Positions 1 through 9,000 of a stretch of DNA of 64,000 nucleotides are shown here, piece by piece. Every line of letters begins with the position of its first letter. Within the stretch, counting starts at the first letter, position 1. This stretch comes from JBGPTF01 sp041490445 (lineage in GTDB: Bacteria > Acidobacteriota > Terriglobia > Acidiferrales > UBA7541). The stretch is from the NCBI GenBank assembly GCA_041490445.1, contig JBGPTF010000001.1:124001-188000 (forward strand). The letters are read 5' to 3'. Position numbers and translations under genes: made by a program. The notes below the pieces were generated by a model, which saw only the letters and a program-made list of their open reading frames with translations, was not told the DNA's origin and searched no databases.

Positions 1-837
1 AATGCGGCTCACTAGGTCACGCTCGGTGTACGCTTCCGATACCGATTCTTCATACGCGGTTTTTGGAGAATACTCGTTGGGTTCGAAGAGGGCTTTGAGT
101 ACCGCGACTGCCTGCTTCGTATCAGCCTTCACTCTGCCAGCGCGCGCGATCTTTGGGATGTAACGAAGATCCACAAGGTTAGGAATAATCTTCTTCTTAT
201 ATTTGTCAATCAGAACATCACGTGCGCGATTCTTGTTAACTAGGGCGTTCGGAAGAGCTCTTTCGACTGTTTTCAGCGACCTTTCAAGTTCGATGAAGAA
301 ATCCTCGCTAAGCTCTTGTTGATTCTTGGGCTTTTGGAGATCGCGCCGCAGCTCATCTACGTACTCGGACGGCATGTCCATCAAGAGGCGGCTCCGTCTG
401 ATCGCCGCTCTCGGCAGTCCGATCTCCTCAGCTATTTCTCTCTCGGTCGGCTTCTTGCCTTGCTTCGCTTCCAGTAACGAGATAACCCTAGGAAGTTTCA
501 GGGCGATCGTCAGCAAGTCCCACTGCTCGCGCAGAGCGTGAATATTGAACATCAGCAAAAGGTTGCCGAGTGCATCGGGCTTGTCTTGAACCAATGCTGG
601 GATCGTCTTTTTGTTGAGTTTCAGGGAGCAGCGCCAGCGGCGCTCGCCGTCGATCAGGACAAAGCGACCATGCTCCTTGTAGACTGAGATCGGCACTTGA
701 ACGCCATGACGCCGTATTGAGTTGAGCAGTGTTTCTAATTCGGCGGCACGGAAGAAAAGCCTCGGATTCTCGGGATTCCTGTCGATTTTGTCGACAGGAA
801 TATCTCTCAATTCTCTGCTAACAGTACTGACATCCAT
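1..837 (-). CDS. ParB-like nuclease/partition domain protein (3' end cut by window)
   Basis: Reading the minus strand from an ATG at 837 gives 279 codons without a stop up to the window edge, so the C-terminus is missing. Residues ~12-60 look like a ParB N-terminal domain: an N-P-E-N-P-R box near residue 22, then I-D-G-E-R-R-W-R-C around residue 66. A helix-turn-helix-like stretch (T-E-R-E-I-A-E-E-I-G-L-P) follows near residue 135. A Shine-Dalgarno-like GAGGTG lies just upstream, and the start is 12 nt after the stop of the adenine methylase gene, so the two are probably co-transcribed. ParB-domain proteins of this kind occur as partition proteins, as regulators, and beside methylases in phages and integrative elements. 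Base composition is AT-richer than in the core genes. The exact role cannot be told from this fragment. Confidence 0.85.
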   Translation of the reverse strand, partial: MDVSTVSRELRDIPVDKIDRNPENPRLFFRAAELETLLNSIRRHGVQVPISVYKEHGRFVLIDGERRWRCSLKLNKKTIPALVQDKPDALGNLLLMFNIHALREQWDLLTIALKLPRVISLLEAKQGKKPTEREIAEEIGLPRAAIRRSRLLMDMPSEYVDELRRDLQKPKNQQELSEDFFIELERSLKTVERALPNALVNKNRARDVLIDKYKKKIIPNLVDLRYIPKIARAGRVKADTKQAVAVLKALFEPNEYSPKTAYEESVSEAYTERDLVSRI

Positions 838-849
838 CGAAGCACCTCT

Positions 850-1653
850 TCAGTCTGGCGGAGAACAGTTGCTGGCAATGAGTTCGTAAGCGTATCGACG
901 GTGATAGCTAAAACCCGCCACGTGTCTTCGTACGCGAACCCGATATGGCTTCCATGGTCGGAGTAGATCGCGCGCCTCCGGAGAATCGGCATACGTTATA
1001 ACGAATCTGATATTTAGAGCGTCAAGACGACGCAACTGCGTGGCAAGTCGCTCAAGATCAGCGAGGGCGAAAGAGCCGGGGACGTACTCCCGAAAGACGC
1101 GGCGATTGTCCAGGCAATAGGGTGGGTCGAGGTACACGAAATCGCCCGTTTGAACGTGGCCTAGAGTCTTCTCGAAGTCACCACATACGATCATTACATT
1201 CGACAGAGCCCGTGATGCAGCAATCACAGGCGATTGATCGATCGCATGGCCACTCTTTGGAGGACCGTACGGTACATTGAACTCGCCTTTGCGGTTTGTA
1301 CGGTATATTCCGTTAAAGCAGTTGCGATTGAGATACAACAAGCGGCCAGCTCGGTCGGCCTCGGCCAGCGAGAGGGGGGAAACATTTCGGAGTTTGTAAT
1401 AGCTGGCCTTACTCTGGCGCAAGCGGTGCAAAGATTCGAGAACTATGTGGGGTGCGTTCTTGACTGCGCGCAACGTCCAAATCAATTCCTCGTTCAAATC
1501 CCCGAGGATAGCGCGTGAAGGCTCAAGGTCGAAAAATAAACATGCTGAACCACAGAAAGGCTCCACGTATCGGGTTTCGCCGCCGGGCCAATAAGGCCGC
1601 AAGTGCCGGAGGAGCATGCGCTTGCTTCCAGCCCAACGAAGGAATGATTTCAT
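850..1653 (-). CDS. DNA adenine methylase (Dam/D12 class N6-adenine MTase)
   Basis: The 267-residue product has the alpha-class order of motifs: F-L-R-W-A-G-S-K-R at the N-terminus (motif X), Y-V-E-P-F-C-G-S-A (motif I, SAM binding), a central target-recognition region, and V-Y-L-D-P-P-Y (motif IV, catalytic DPPY) near residue 175. The family transfers a methyl group from S-adenosylmethionine to N6 of adenine in a short recognition site. Length is normal for Dam/D12 enzymes and all key motifs are intact. No restriction endonuclease gene is visible next to it, so it looks like an orphan methylase of phage or mobile-element type, paired with the downstream ParB-like gene. The recognition sequence cannot be predicted from sequence alone. 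Confidence 0.92.
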   Translation of the reverse strand: MKSFLRWAGSKRMLLRHLRPYWPGGETRYVEPFCGSACLFFDLEPSRAILGDLNEELIWTLRAVKNAPHIVLESLHRLRQSKASYYKLRNVSPLSLAEADRAGRLLYLNRNCFNGIYRTNRKGEFNVPYGPPKSGHAIDQSPVIAASRALSNVMIVCGDFEKTLGHVQTGDFVYLDPPYCLDNRRVFREYVPGSFALADLERLATQLRRLDALNIRFVITYADSPEARDLLRPWKPYRVRVRRHVAGFSYHRRYAYELIASNCSPPD

Positions 1654-1973
1654 ACGAGATCTCGATTACTGTGCCCTGGACAAACCGAAGCGTAGTATAG
1701 ATTAGCGCGCCGAAGCCAGCTCTTTCAATTTCTAGTGAGCTATCTGATGAGTACATCGAACGACGGTCGCCTTGCGGCTGTCCGGCAGCCATCCCCGGCA
1801 AATGAACGCCAACGTCCACGCCGGGCGCAGCCCCAGCTTACCAGAAGCGCTAGGCTGATAGGTTAGCATATGGTCGGAAAACCGTAACGGAGCCCCCTGT
1901 CGATTGCCCCAGCGGTGCTACTTCACGGTTCCACTGCTGGGGGCGTGACAGAATCCGTCGCTCGGGAGGTGCT
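1654..1973. other. intergenic stretch with one imperfect inverted repeat
   Basis: No supported gene. It must hold the promoters of the two divergent flanking genes. An imperfect inverted repeat (CCCCAGCgGTG at 1907-1917 against CACTGCTGGGG at 1932-1942) lies about 30 bp before the small zinc-ribbon gene; it has no T-run, so it is more likely an operator or a structured leader than a terminator. Confidence 0.4.
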
Positions 1974-2147
1974 ATGGCAATCGAAGTCCACGATGGGGTT
2001 GAGGGAAAACGTTGTTCAACATGCCGCGAATGGAAGCCACTTTCTGATTTTTACCGCGACCCAACACACCCGCTTTCACAGGGCGCACGGCACTGCCGTT
2101 GCAGGGATTGTTACAAGGCTGGACGAAAACAACAGCGCGCGAGATGA
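1974..2147 (+). CDS. 57-residue zinc-ribbon protein, phage/mobile-element type
   Basis: A short ORF with an ATG at 1974 preceded at good spacing by GGGAGGT (1964-1970). The product carries two cysteine pairs: C-S-T-C followed by R-E-W-K-P-L-S-D-F-Y, and C-R-C-R-D-C-Y after a ~22-residue loop. This C-x2-C plus 'W-K-P-L-S-x-F-Y' pattern is typical of the small zinc-ribbon proteins, often beside or fused to HNH nucleases, found in phages and prophages. The C-terminus is basic (K-A-G-R-K-Q-Q-R-A-R). No HNH motif follows. The gene ends 10 bp from the encoded CCA end of the tRNA-Arg gene on the other strand. Function unknown; nucleic-acid binding is an inference from the zinc ribbon and the basic tail. 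Confidence 0.72.
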   Translation: MAIEVHDGVEGKRCSTCREWKPLSDFYRDPTHPLSQGARHCRCRDCYKAGRKQQRAR

Positions 2148-2157
2148 CCTTGAAGAG

Positions 2158-2233
2158 TGGCGCGCCTGAGGAGATTTGAACTCCTGACCCCTAGCTCCGG
2201 AGGCTAGTGCTCTATCCGCTGAGCTACAGGCGC
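2158..2233 (-). tRNA. tRNA-Arg (anticodon CCG), CCA encoded
   Basis: On the minus strand the acceptor arm GCGCCTG (2233-2227) pairs with CAGGCGC (2168-2162), with discriminator G at 2161 and an encoded CCA at 2160-2158. The D arm is GCTC/GAGC, the anticodon stem CTAGC/GCTAG encloses the loop CTCCGGA (anticodon CCG), and the T arm is AGGAG-TTCAAAT-CTCCT. All four stems are intact. Its 3' end faces the accessory genes at 1-2147, the usual side for integrative elements that target tRNA genes. Confidence 0.97.
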
Positions 2234-2391
2234 GCAGGATGCGCTCTGCGCACTGCCGCGGAGCGCGCCGCGAGTACAACCTCACGTTGATTTTACCGCG
2301 CTTCCCTGCCCGCGCCAATCAGAAAGCCTGCGGAGACAGCTCATGCAAGACGAAGAACGATTCACAAGGCAAATGCGAAAGATCGAGCGAG

Positions 2392-3474
2392 CTAACTGGT
2401 TTCACAGGACCCGCGCGGTGGCGCGGGCGCGCCCCAGCAGAGATCGCGAAAGACCTTGGGCTTTTTCTTCCAGCGCGCTTCCGCGAGTTCGTCGGCCACA
2501 CGTGCTGTGGAGACTCCGCGTTCTCGCGCGATTTCCAGCACGCGCTTCATTCGATCGTAAATGCGCGCCAGGCTGGGTCCGCTGTCGCGGTGACCCAACA
2601 GATAGAAGTCTGCCCCGCGGATCACGCCACCTGCATTCACCAAATAATCCGGTGCGAACAAAATGTCGCGGCGGGCCAGCGCTTCTCCGTCTTCCGGCGT
2701 AGCAAGGACGTTGTTTGCAGAACCGCAGACGATGCGTGCTTTCAATTGCGGAATCGTTCCGTGGTTGATCACCCCTCCCAGTGCGCAGGGTGCGAACACG
2801 TCGCAGTCGGCGGAGTAAATCTCTTCGGGCGCGACGACGCGCGCACCCAACTCGCGTGCCATCGCTGCCGCTCGTGTGGCGTCGATGTCCGCCACCAACA
2901 GTTCCATTCCTTCTCGCTTCAAAATCTTGCCCAGCCACGCGCCAACACTGCCTGCGCCTTGAATCGCAACACGCGCGTGGCGCAGGCCAGCAAATTCCAG
3001 GCACGCGCGCATGCCGTGCCAAATGCCGATCGCCGTCTGTTCGCTAATGTCTCCCAGTTCGGGCGAGGATTCACAAGCAACATATCGCGTCGCGCGGCCG
3101 ACTGCCTGGAGGTCCGCAGGCGTGATGCCCACATCCTGTCCCGTGAAAAACCGGCCACGCAAACTCTCGACAAGTGCGCCGAAAGCTTCGAACGCACCGG
3201 GCCGATCCAATCCCGAATGAAGGATGATCACCGCCTTGCCGCCGCCAGCGGGCAATTCGGCCAGGGCTGTCTTGTAGGTCATGGCGCGCGAAAGCCGCAG
3301 CGCGTCCGCCAACGCTTCGTCCTCAGATTTGTAGGGCCAGATGCGGATGCCGCCTAGCGCGGGACCCAGCGTCGTATCGTGAATCGCGAGAAAGCCACGC
3401 AGTCCGGTGGCGTTGTTCTGGAACGCGATCACCTGTTCGTGTTCGTTCGCCGACATTTCCTGGAGGAGATTCAT
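2392..3474 (-). CDS. Glu/Leu/Phe/Val dehydrogenase (leucine dehydrogenase type)
   Basis: With the start at 3474 the product is 360 residues, the usual length of leucine dehydrogenases; the open frame extends further upstream but that extension is R/S-rich and unlike the family. N-terminal motifs include L-G-P-A-L-G-G-I-R-I-W and Y-K-T-A-L-A-E-L-P-A-G-G-G-K-A-V-I with the catalytic lysines. A Rossmann G-A-G-S-V-G near residue 180 binds NAD. The family reversibly deaminates branched-chain amino acids to 2-oxo acids, feeding branched-chain fatty acid synthesis or amino-acid catabolism. It is transcribed away from the kinase gene; the 219-bp space between them must hold both promoters. No good Shine-Dalgarno is visible, so the start is approximate. 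Substrate (Leu versus Val/Phe) is not certain. Confidence 0.9.
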   Translation of the reverse strand: MNLLQEMSANEHEQVIAFQNNATGLRGFLAIHDTTLGPALGGIRIWPYKSEDEALADALRLSRAMTYKTALAELPAGGGKAVIILHSGLDRPGAFEAFGALVESLRGRFFTGQDVGITPADLQAVGRATRYVACESSPELGDISEQTAIGIWHGMRACLEFAGLRHARVAIQGAGSVGAWLGKILKREGMELLVADIDATRAAAMARELGARVVAPEEIYSADCDVFAPCALGGVINHGTIPQLKARIVCGSANNVLATPEDGEALARRDILFAPDYLVNAGGVIRGADFYLLGHRDSGPSLARIYDRMKRVLEIARERGVSTARVADELAEARWKKKPKVFRDLCWGAPAPPRGSCETS

Positions 3475-3693
3475 CGTGGTAGCAGTGTCGGACAGCCCGG
3501 CGGTGGGCGCAACAGACAATTTGGCAGATGCCAAAGAACGGATCCGATGCTCCGTCTGAGTTTTTTTGCTTTGCGGCAGCAGCGGTCCGCAGGAGATCCT
3601 CTCTTCCCTGCTGGGACCTCCTTGCTTTTCTTGACTCGCGTTGACTTGTCTCCAGGCAGAGGATAGGATTTCCACTCGCGCGACCGCCCATCT

Positions 3694-5886
3694 ATGATCG
3701 GCCAGACCATATCCCATTACCGCATCGTGGAGAAACTGGGCGGCGGTGGCATGGGTGTGGTCTACCGGGCAGAAGACGCCCGCCTCGGCCGCAGCGTGGC
3801 TCTCAAGTTCCTGCCGGAAGATTCTCCCAAGGACCGACAGGCGCTGGAACGATTCCAGCGAGAGGCCCGCGCCGCTTCCGCATTAAATCACCCCAACATC
3901 TGCACAATCTACGACGTGGACGAGAATGAAGGCCGCCCGTTCATTGTCATGGAGTATCTCGAAGGGCAGACGCTCAAGCGGCGCATCGACGGCCGTCCGA
4001 TGGAAACCGACGAGCTTCTCGAAATCGGTATTCAGATCACTGACGCATTGGCAGCCGCGCATGCGAAAGGCATCATCCATCGCGACATCAAGCCGGCGAA
4101 TATTTTTCTCACGCAAAACGGTGGCGCCAAGATCCTCGATTTCGGCCTGGCAAAGATGGCTCCCAGGCATTTGCAAGTCGGTGAGACCGTTGGGGCTTCG
4201 GCTCAGGCCACGGCGGCTACTGCCCCGGAGTTTCTTACCAGCCCGGGTTCGGCGTTGGGCACCGTGGCGTACATGTCGCCGGAACAGGCGCGCGGAAGAG
4301 ACGTGGACGCCAGGAGCGATTTGTTTTCGTTCGGCGCGGTGCTTTACGAGATGGCGACGGGACGGCTCGCTTTTTCCGGCAGCACGTCTGCCGTAATTTT
4401 TGACGCGATCCTGAACCAGTCCCCTGTTTCACCGATGCGGCTGAACTCCCGCCTCCCCGCGGGCCTGGAAGGAATCATCGACAAGTTGCTGGAGAAGGAG
4501 CCGGGCGCACGCTATCAGAGCGCGGCGAAAGTGCGTGCCGACCTTCAGCAATTGAAGCGCGAATCGGACTCCGGCCGGATTCCTCTCGCCGAAAAGCCCT
4601 CCGAAGAAAAATCAGTGGCGGTGCTTTACTTCGAAAACTTAAGCGGAGCTACGGAGGATGAATACTTCCGCGACGGAATGACGGAAGACATCATCACCGA
4701 GCTGTCAAAGATCAATCAGCTTCATCTATTCCCTCGCGCGGAGATGCTGGCGTATCGGGACAAGCAGATCACCGCTCCGCAGGTCGGCCAGGAACTCAAC
4801 GCCGCTTACGTCCTCAGTGGATCGCTGCGCCGGGCCGGAAACCGTCTCCGCATCACCGCCCAGCTTGTGGAAACGCGGACCCGGCACTCCGTGTGGGCCG
4901 AACGATACGACCGGCAGATGGAAGATGTCTTCGCGATCCAGGACGAAATCGCGCAGAGCATCGCATCGGCTTTGAAGGTGGTGCTGACGGAAAGCGAAAA
5001 ACAGGCCATCGCCAAGGCGCCCACAGCGGATGTAAAGGCCTACGACTACTACCTGCGCGGACGCCAATTCTTCTATCAGTTCCGGCGCCGCGGGTACGAT
5101 TTTGCCCGGCAGATGTTTACCCGGGCCATCGAAATCGATCCTGGGTATGCGCGCGCTTATGCCGGAGTGGCCGATTCCTATTCCTACCTCTACATGTACT
5201 GGGAGGCAAGCGAGGCCAACCTGCAGGCGGCGGACGATGCTAGCCGGAAAGCTTTGCTGCTCGACCCGGGTCTCGCCGAGGCCCACGTGTCCCGGGGATT
5301 AGCCATCTCGCTGAGCAAACGATACGACGAAGCCGAGATCGAATTTCAGACGGCCATTCGGCTGGACCCGAAACTTTTCGAAGCCCACTACTTCTTTGCG
5401 CGTGCTTGCGTCCAGCAGGGCAAGCAGGAACAGGCTGCGCGATTGTTCGAGAAGGCTTCGGAAGTAAAGCCGGATGACTACCAGGCGCCTGCACTCCTGG
5501 GCATGACCTATAACGGGATGGGGCGCAAGGAGGAAGCGGCTGAGGCGTATCGCCGCGCATGGCAGCTCGCGGAGAAACATTTGGAACTTCATCCCGACGA
5601 CGCGCGGGCTCTCTATATGGGCGCCAATGCCCTTTGCCAGTTGGGTGAGCGCTCGCGAAGCCTGGACTGGGCCAGTCGCGCCCTCGCAATTGACCCGGAG
5701 GACTGCGGCATTCTCTACAACATCGCTTGTATCTATGCCCTGCAAGGAAAAACCGAAGAAGCCATCGATTGCCTGGATAAGGCCATGACACATGCCTTCT
5801 GGTACAAGAGGTGGGCACAGCACGATTCCGATCTCGCGTCCATCCGAAACCATCCCCGCTTCAAGGCCCTGATGGATCGGCAATAG
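3694..5886 (+). CDS. Ser/Thr protein kinase with FlgO-like and TPR domains
   Basis: 730 residues. Residues ~9-290 form a PknB/Hanks-type kinase: a glycine loop at 16-21 (G-G-G-G-M-G), Lys38, H-R-D at 129-131 with D-I-K-P-A-N, D-F-G at 149-151, and the S-P-E-Q-A-R-G activation segment, all intact. Residues ~307-430 resemble the FlgO/adenylate-cyclase-linked domain (V-A-V-L-Y-F-E-N-L-S, D-G-M-T-E-D-I-I-T-E-L). The rest (~440-725) is a row of TPR helices. No transmembrane helix separates the kinase from the C-terminal part, so it is probably cytosolic. This architecture is very common in Acidobacteriota; targets are not predictable. It stands alone, divergent from the leucine dehydrogenase gene and convergent with the tricorn gene. 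Confidence 0.95.
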   Translation: MIGQTISHYRIVEKLGGGGMGVVYRAEDARLGRSVALKFLPEDSPKDRQALERFQREARAASALNHPNICTIYDVDENEGRPFIVMEYLEGQTLKRRIDGRPMETDELLEIGIQITDALAAAHAKGIIHRDIKPANIFLTQNGGAKILDFGLAKMAPRHLQVGETVGASAQATAATAPEFLTSPGSALGTVAYMSPEQARGRDVDARSDLFSFGAVLYEMATGRLAFSGSTSAVIFDAILNQSPVSPMRLNSRLPAGLEGIIDKLLEKEPGARYQSAAKVRADLQQLKRESDSGRIPLAEKPSEEKSVAVLYFENLSGATEDEYFRDGMTEDIITELSKINQLHLFPRAEMLAYRDKQITAPQVGQELNAAYVLSGSLRRAGNRLRITAQLVETRTRHSVWAERYDRQMEDVFAIQDEIAQSIASALKVVLTESEKQAIAKAPTADVKAYDYYLRGRQFFYQFRRRGYDFARQMFTRAIEIDPGYARAYAGVADSYSYLYMYWEASEANLQAADDASRKALLLDPGLAEAHVSRGLAISLSKRYDEAEIEFQTAIRLDPKLFEAHYFFARACVQQGKQEQAARLFEKASEVKPDDYQAPALLGMTYNGMGRKEEAAEAYRRAWQLAEKHLELHPDDARALYMGANALCQLGERSRSLDWASRALAIDPEDCGILYNIACIYALQGKTEEAIDCLDKAMTHAFWYKRWAQHDSDLASIRNHPRFKALMDRQ

Positions 5887-5980
5887 ACATACTCCGCCCG
5901 TAAGATTCCGCACCCGCTTCCTCCTCTCTGGTGGTTTTTGCACAGAAGCTGCCAGGCATGGCCAGAGCCTTTGAAAAGGT

Positions 5981-6015
5981 TGAGGCCCGGCGGATTCACT
6001 GTTGACCGGGCCTCA
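5981..6015. terminator. probable transcription terminator between convergent genes
   Basis: A 10-bp perfect inverted repeat, TGAGGCCCGG (5981-5990) and CCGGGCCTCA (6006-6015), around a 15-nt loop sits between the convergent kinase and protease genes. There is no clear T-run, so termination is inferred from position and stem strength. Confidence 0.5.
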
Positions 6016-6037
6016 TGGGGGAATCGATGAATTCCCG

Positions 6038-9000
6038 TCAGCGTCCGGGAATATTCTGCGGGCCGAGCTTTTTGATTTGTTCTTTGAGAACCTCGACAGC
6101 CTTCTCGATTTGCGCATCGCGTCCGGCCAGGAAATCTGCGGGCGAGTTGTCAGCGTAGACGTCCGGCGGCACGCCATAATTCTCGAGGTTCTGACCAGTG
6201 ATGTTCCACAAACCCGTGCCCGGCGTGCGAATCGTCGAGCCGTCAATCAAGCGATACGCGCCCGTACCGATCACGGCGCCGTAGGTGGCGATTCCCACGG
6301 TCGTCCCGAGTTTCAGTGTGCGAATGCCGTCCGGGAAGACCTCCGCATCGCTTGTCGAACGCTCGTTCTGCATCACGGCAATCGGCCCGAAAAAGGCCCG
6401 CTGCGGCCGTGTGAGGAAGATCGAATTGCGCGGCCGAACGTATTGATACTGCCGCTGCGAGAGGATCTCGATCAGCTCTTCGTCAATCCCGCCCCCTGGA
6501 TTGAAGCGCTGGTCGATGATGAGCGCTTTCTTGAAATGATTGTCCGAAAGGTCGCGCTCGAATTTCCGCAGCGCCGCGGCGTTCATCTGCCGGATGTGCA
6601 AATAGCCGACTTCGCCGTTCGAGAGCTTCTCCACCATCTGGCGCCGGTCTTCGACCCACTTTTGGTATTGCAGCGTTGAATAAGCCCCGGCGCTCACCGG
6701 CTCAACGCGCGTTATCCACGCGCCATCCGCCGACGGTTTCGCGTTGACCGTGAAGACGAGCTTGCGCCCGGGGGAGAGATTGTAGAGCTTCCAATAATTC
6801 TCGCCCGAATGGAGCGCCGTGCCGTTCACGGCGAGGATGAAGTCCCCGGTGTGAATCTTCACGTAGTCGTGGTCGGCTGGTCCGTTCTTGTAGAGGTAAC
6901 TCACCTTGTAGTAGCCGGAGGCGTCCGGCGCGAGCTCGAAGCCCGGGTACCGCGTCTGGATGGCATCGCGATCCGGCGGCCCGCCCCCCACGCCGGTGTG
7001 CGAGGAGCTCAACTCTCCGATCATTTGCATGATCACGTCATGCAGCTCTTCGCGATCGCCGGCGTCGGCGACCAGCGGCTCATACTTCTTTTCCATCGCC
7101 GCCCAATCCACACCGTTCATGTTGCTGTCATAATAACGATTCTTCATCACGCGCCAGGCCTCGCGGAAGATCTGCAAATTCTCCGCGCGGTGATCCACTT
7201 CGACGCGCACCGTGAAATTCACGCGGCGCCGGCCGCCTTCCCCGCCCCGTCCAGGTGTTCCCATGGCCGGAGACGCTGCTTCCGGCGTCCCGGCTGCTCC
7301 ACCCAGGCTTGCTGCCCAGATGCCGTCGCCTTCGCGGAAGTAAAGCGTTCGCCCGTCTCTGGAAAACTGCAGCGAAGAAATGCCGCCACCGAAACCAAAA
7401 CCGCCACCGGGACCATCCTCTGCCGGCGGCATGGATTGTGTAATTCGCCGCATTTGTTCGCCGTTCTCCTGAATCGTGTACAACACGGAAACCGGCCTCC
7501 CTTCCGTGTCGGAGATGGCGACAAAGGCGTAGGTTCGGCTATCCGGCGATGGAGCAACGAAGGTGATGTTGTCGGAAAGCCGCGTGATCGCGTGGATTCG
7601 CCTCCCAAGGCCGTCCCAGTCTATCTTCACATCCGCGGGCGGCTTGCCAGGCCCCATTCGCGGACCGCGCTCCATGGCGCGCTCGGGAGCAGGAGCTTCG
7701 GATTCATCGTCCACGTCGCGACTCATCGGATTCTTCTCTTCGGCCGTGAGCGAGACGCTGTAGAGCCCTGCAACATTCTGCCGGAGCGCCGCCGAGCCTC
7801 CTTGGACTGCCCCACCCAGGAAAATCAGTTTCTTTCCGTCCGGCGTCCAACGCGCACCGGTCGAGCTGAAAAGGTCTTCGTCGGGCAGCGGGCGGTCCTG
7901 GCCTCCCTCGGCGGAAACGATGTGCACGTGGGGGCGCAAATCGCGATCGACTGCCGTGAACGAAACCCATTTGCCGTCGGGTGAGACATCCACATTGCTC
8001 AGATTGGCGACATTGCTCGAGGCAATCACGCGCGATTCGCCGCTGGCGACATCCACGCGATAAAGCTTGTGGTCCGAAGCCGTGTAGAGAAGTGATTTCG
8101 AATCCAGCAGCCAGTCGATTCCGAATTTTTCTGAATCCGCATCGGAGAGCTTCTTGGAGTTCTCCCCGTCCGGCGTTGCGATCCACACTTCCTCGCGGCC
8201 GGATTGGTCGCTCATAAAGGCAATCCACTTGCCATCGGGTGACCAGGCAGGGTCGGTATCACGCCAGTAGCTGTTGGTCACTCGGGTGACGTCGCCATGT
8301 TCGGTGGCAATCGTGAAAACCTCCCCGTGGGCGGAAATTGCGGCGCGATTCGTCGAGGGTGACAGGTTGTAGCTGTCTGCCTCGTTGTTGATCGTCAGCA
8401 CTTCAAAATTGTTTTCCTTGGAATCGGAACTGATATCGATTTTGACTTCGCTCGTCTTTCCCGTGGCGGTATCGAGTGTCCAGATGCCGAAATTGTCCTC
8501 GTACATCAGCACTTTCCCGTCGGAGGAAAGTGAGGGGAAGAAGAGCGAGCCATCGCGGTGATTCGTCACCTGCACCGGTGTTCCGCCCTTCTCCGAGATT
8601 TTCCAGATATTCGAGACGGAACTCATCACGCGCTTGTCCCCGGCCTTGCCGCGCGTATCACGGTCGGAAACGAAGTAGATTTCGCCGTTGCCGTATTGAG
8701 GCCAGAAATTGTTCGGCTTCTCCTGATCCGGCGTGTCGGCGTCGAGTATCTTTCGAAATGACTTTGACGACACGTCCACCACCCAGAGATCCGCGGAGTA
8801 ACTGCCGCGATAGTGCTTGCGGGACCACACGGCGGGGTGACGATTGAAAACCAGCTTTTCCCCATCGGGCGAAAAACTGCCCCAGTAGCCCCAATCAGTC
8901 GGCAGTGGCTGCTCGAGGCCGCCGTCAATCGAAACTTCGTAGAGGTTGGGGATGCCGGGATAGAGCAAACCGCGAGCCGATTGGAAAATGACGTATTTCG

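Noticed and set aside
2239..3357. 372-codon plus-strand frame opposite the leucine dehydrogenase gene
   Set aside because: Antisense to a certain gene, Cys/Arg/His-rich composition, no domain.
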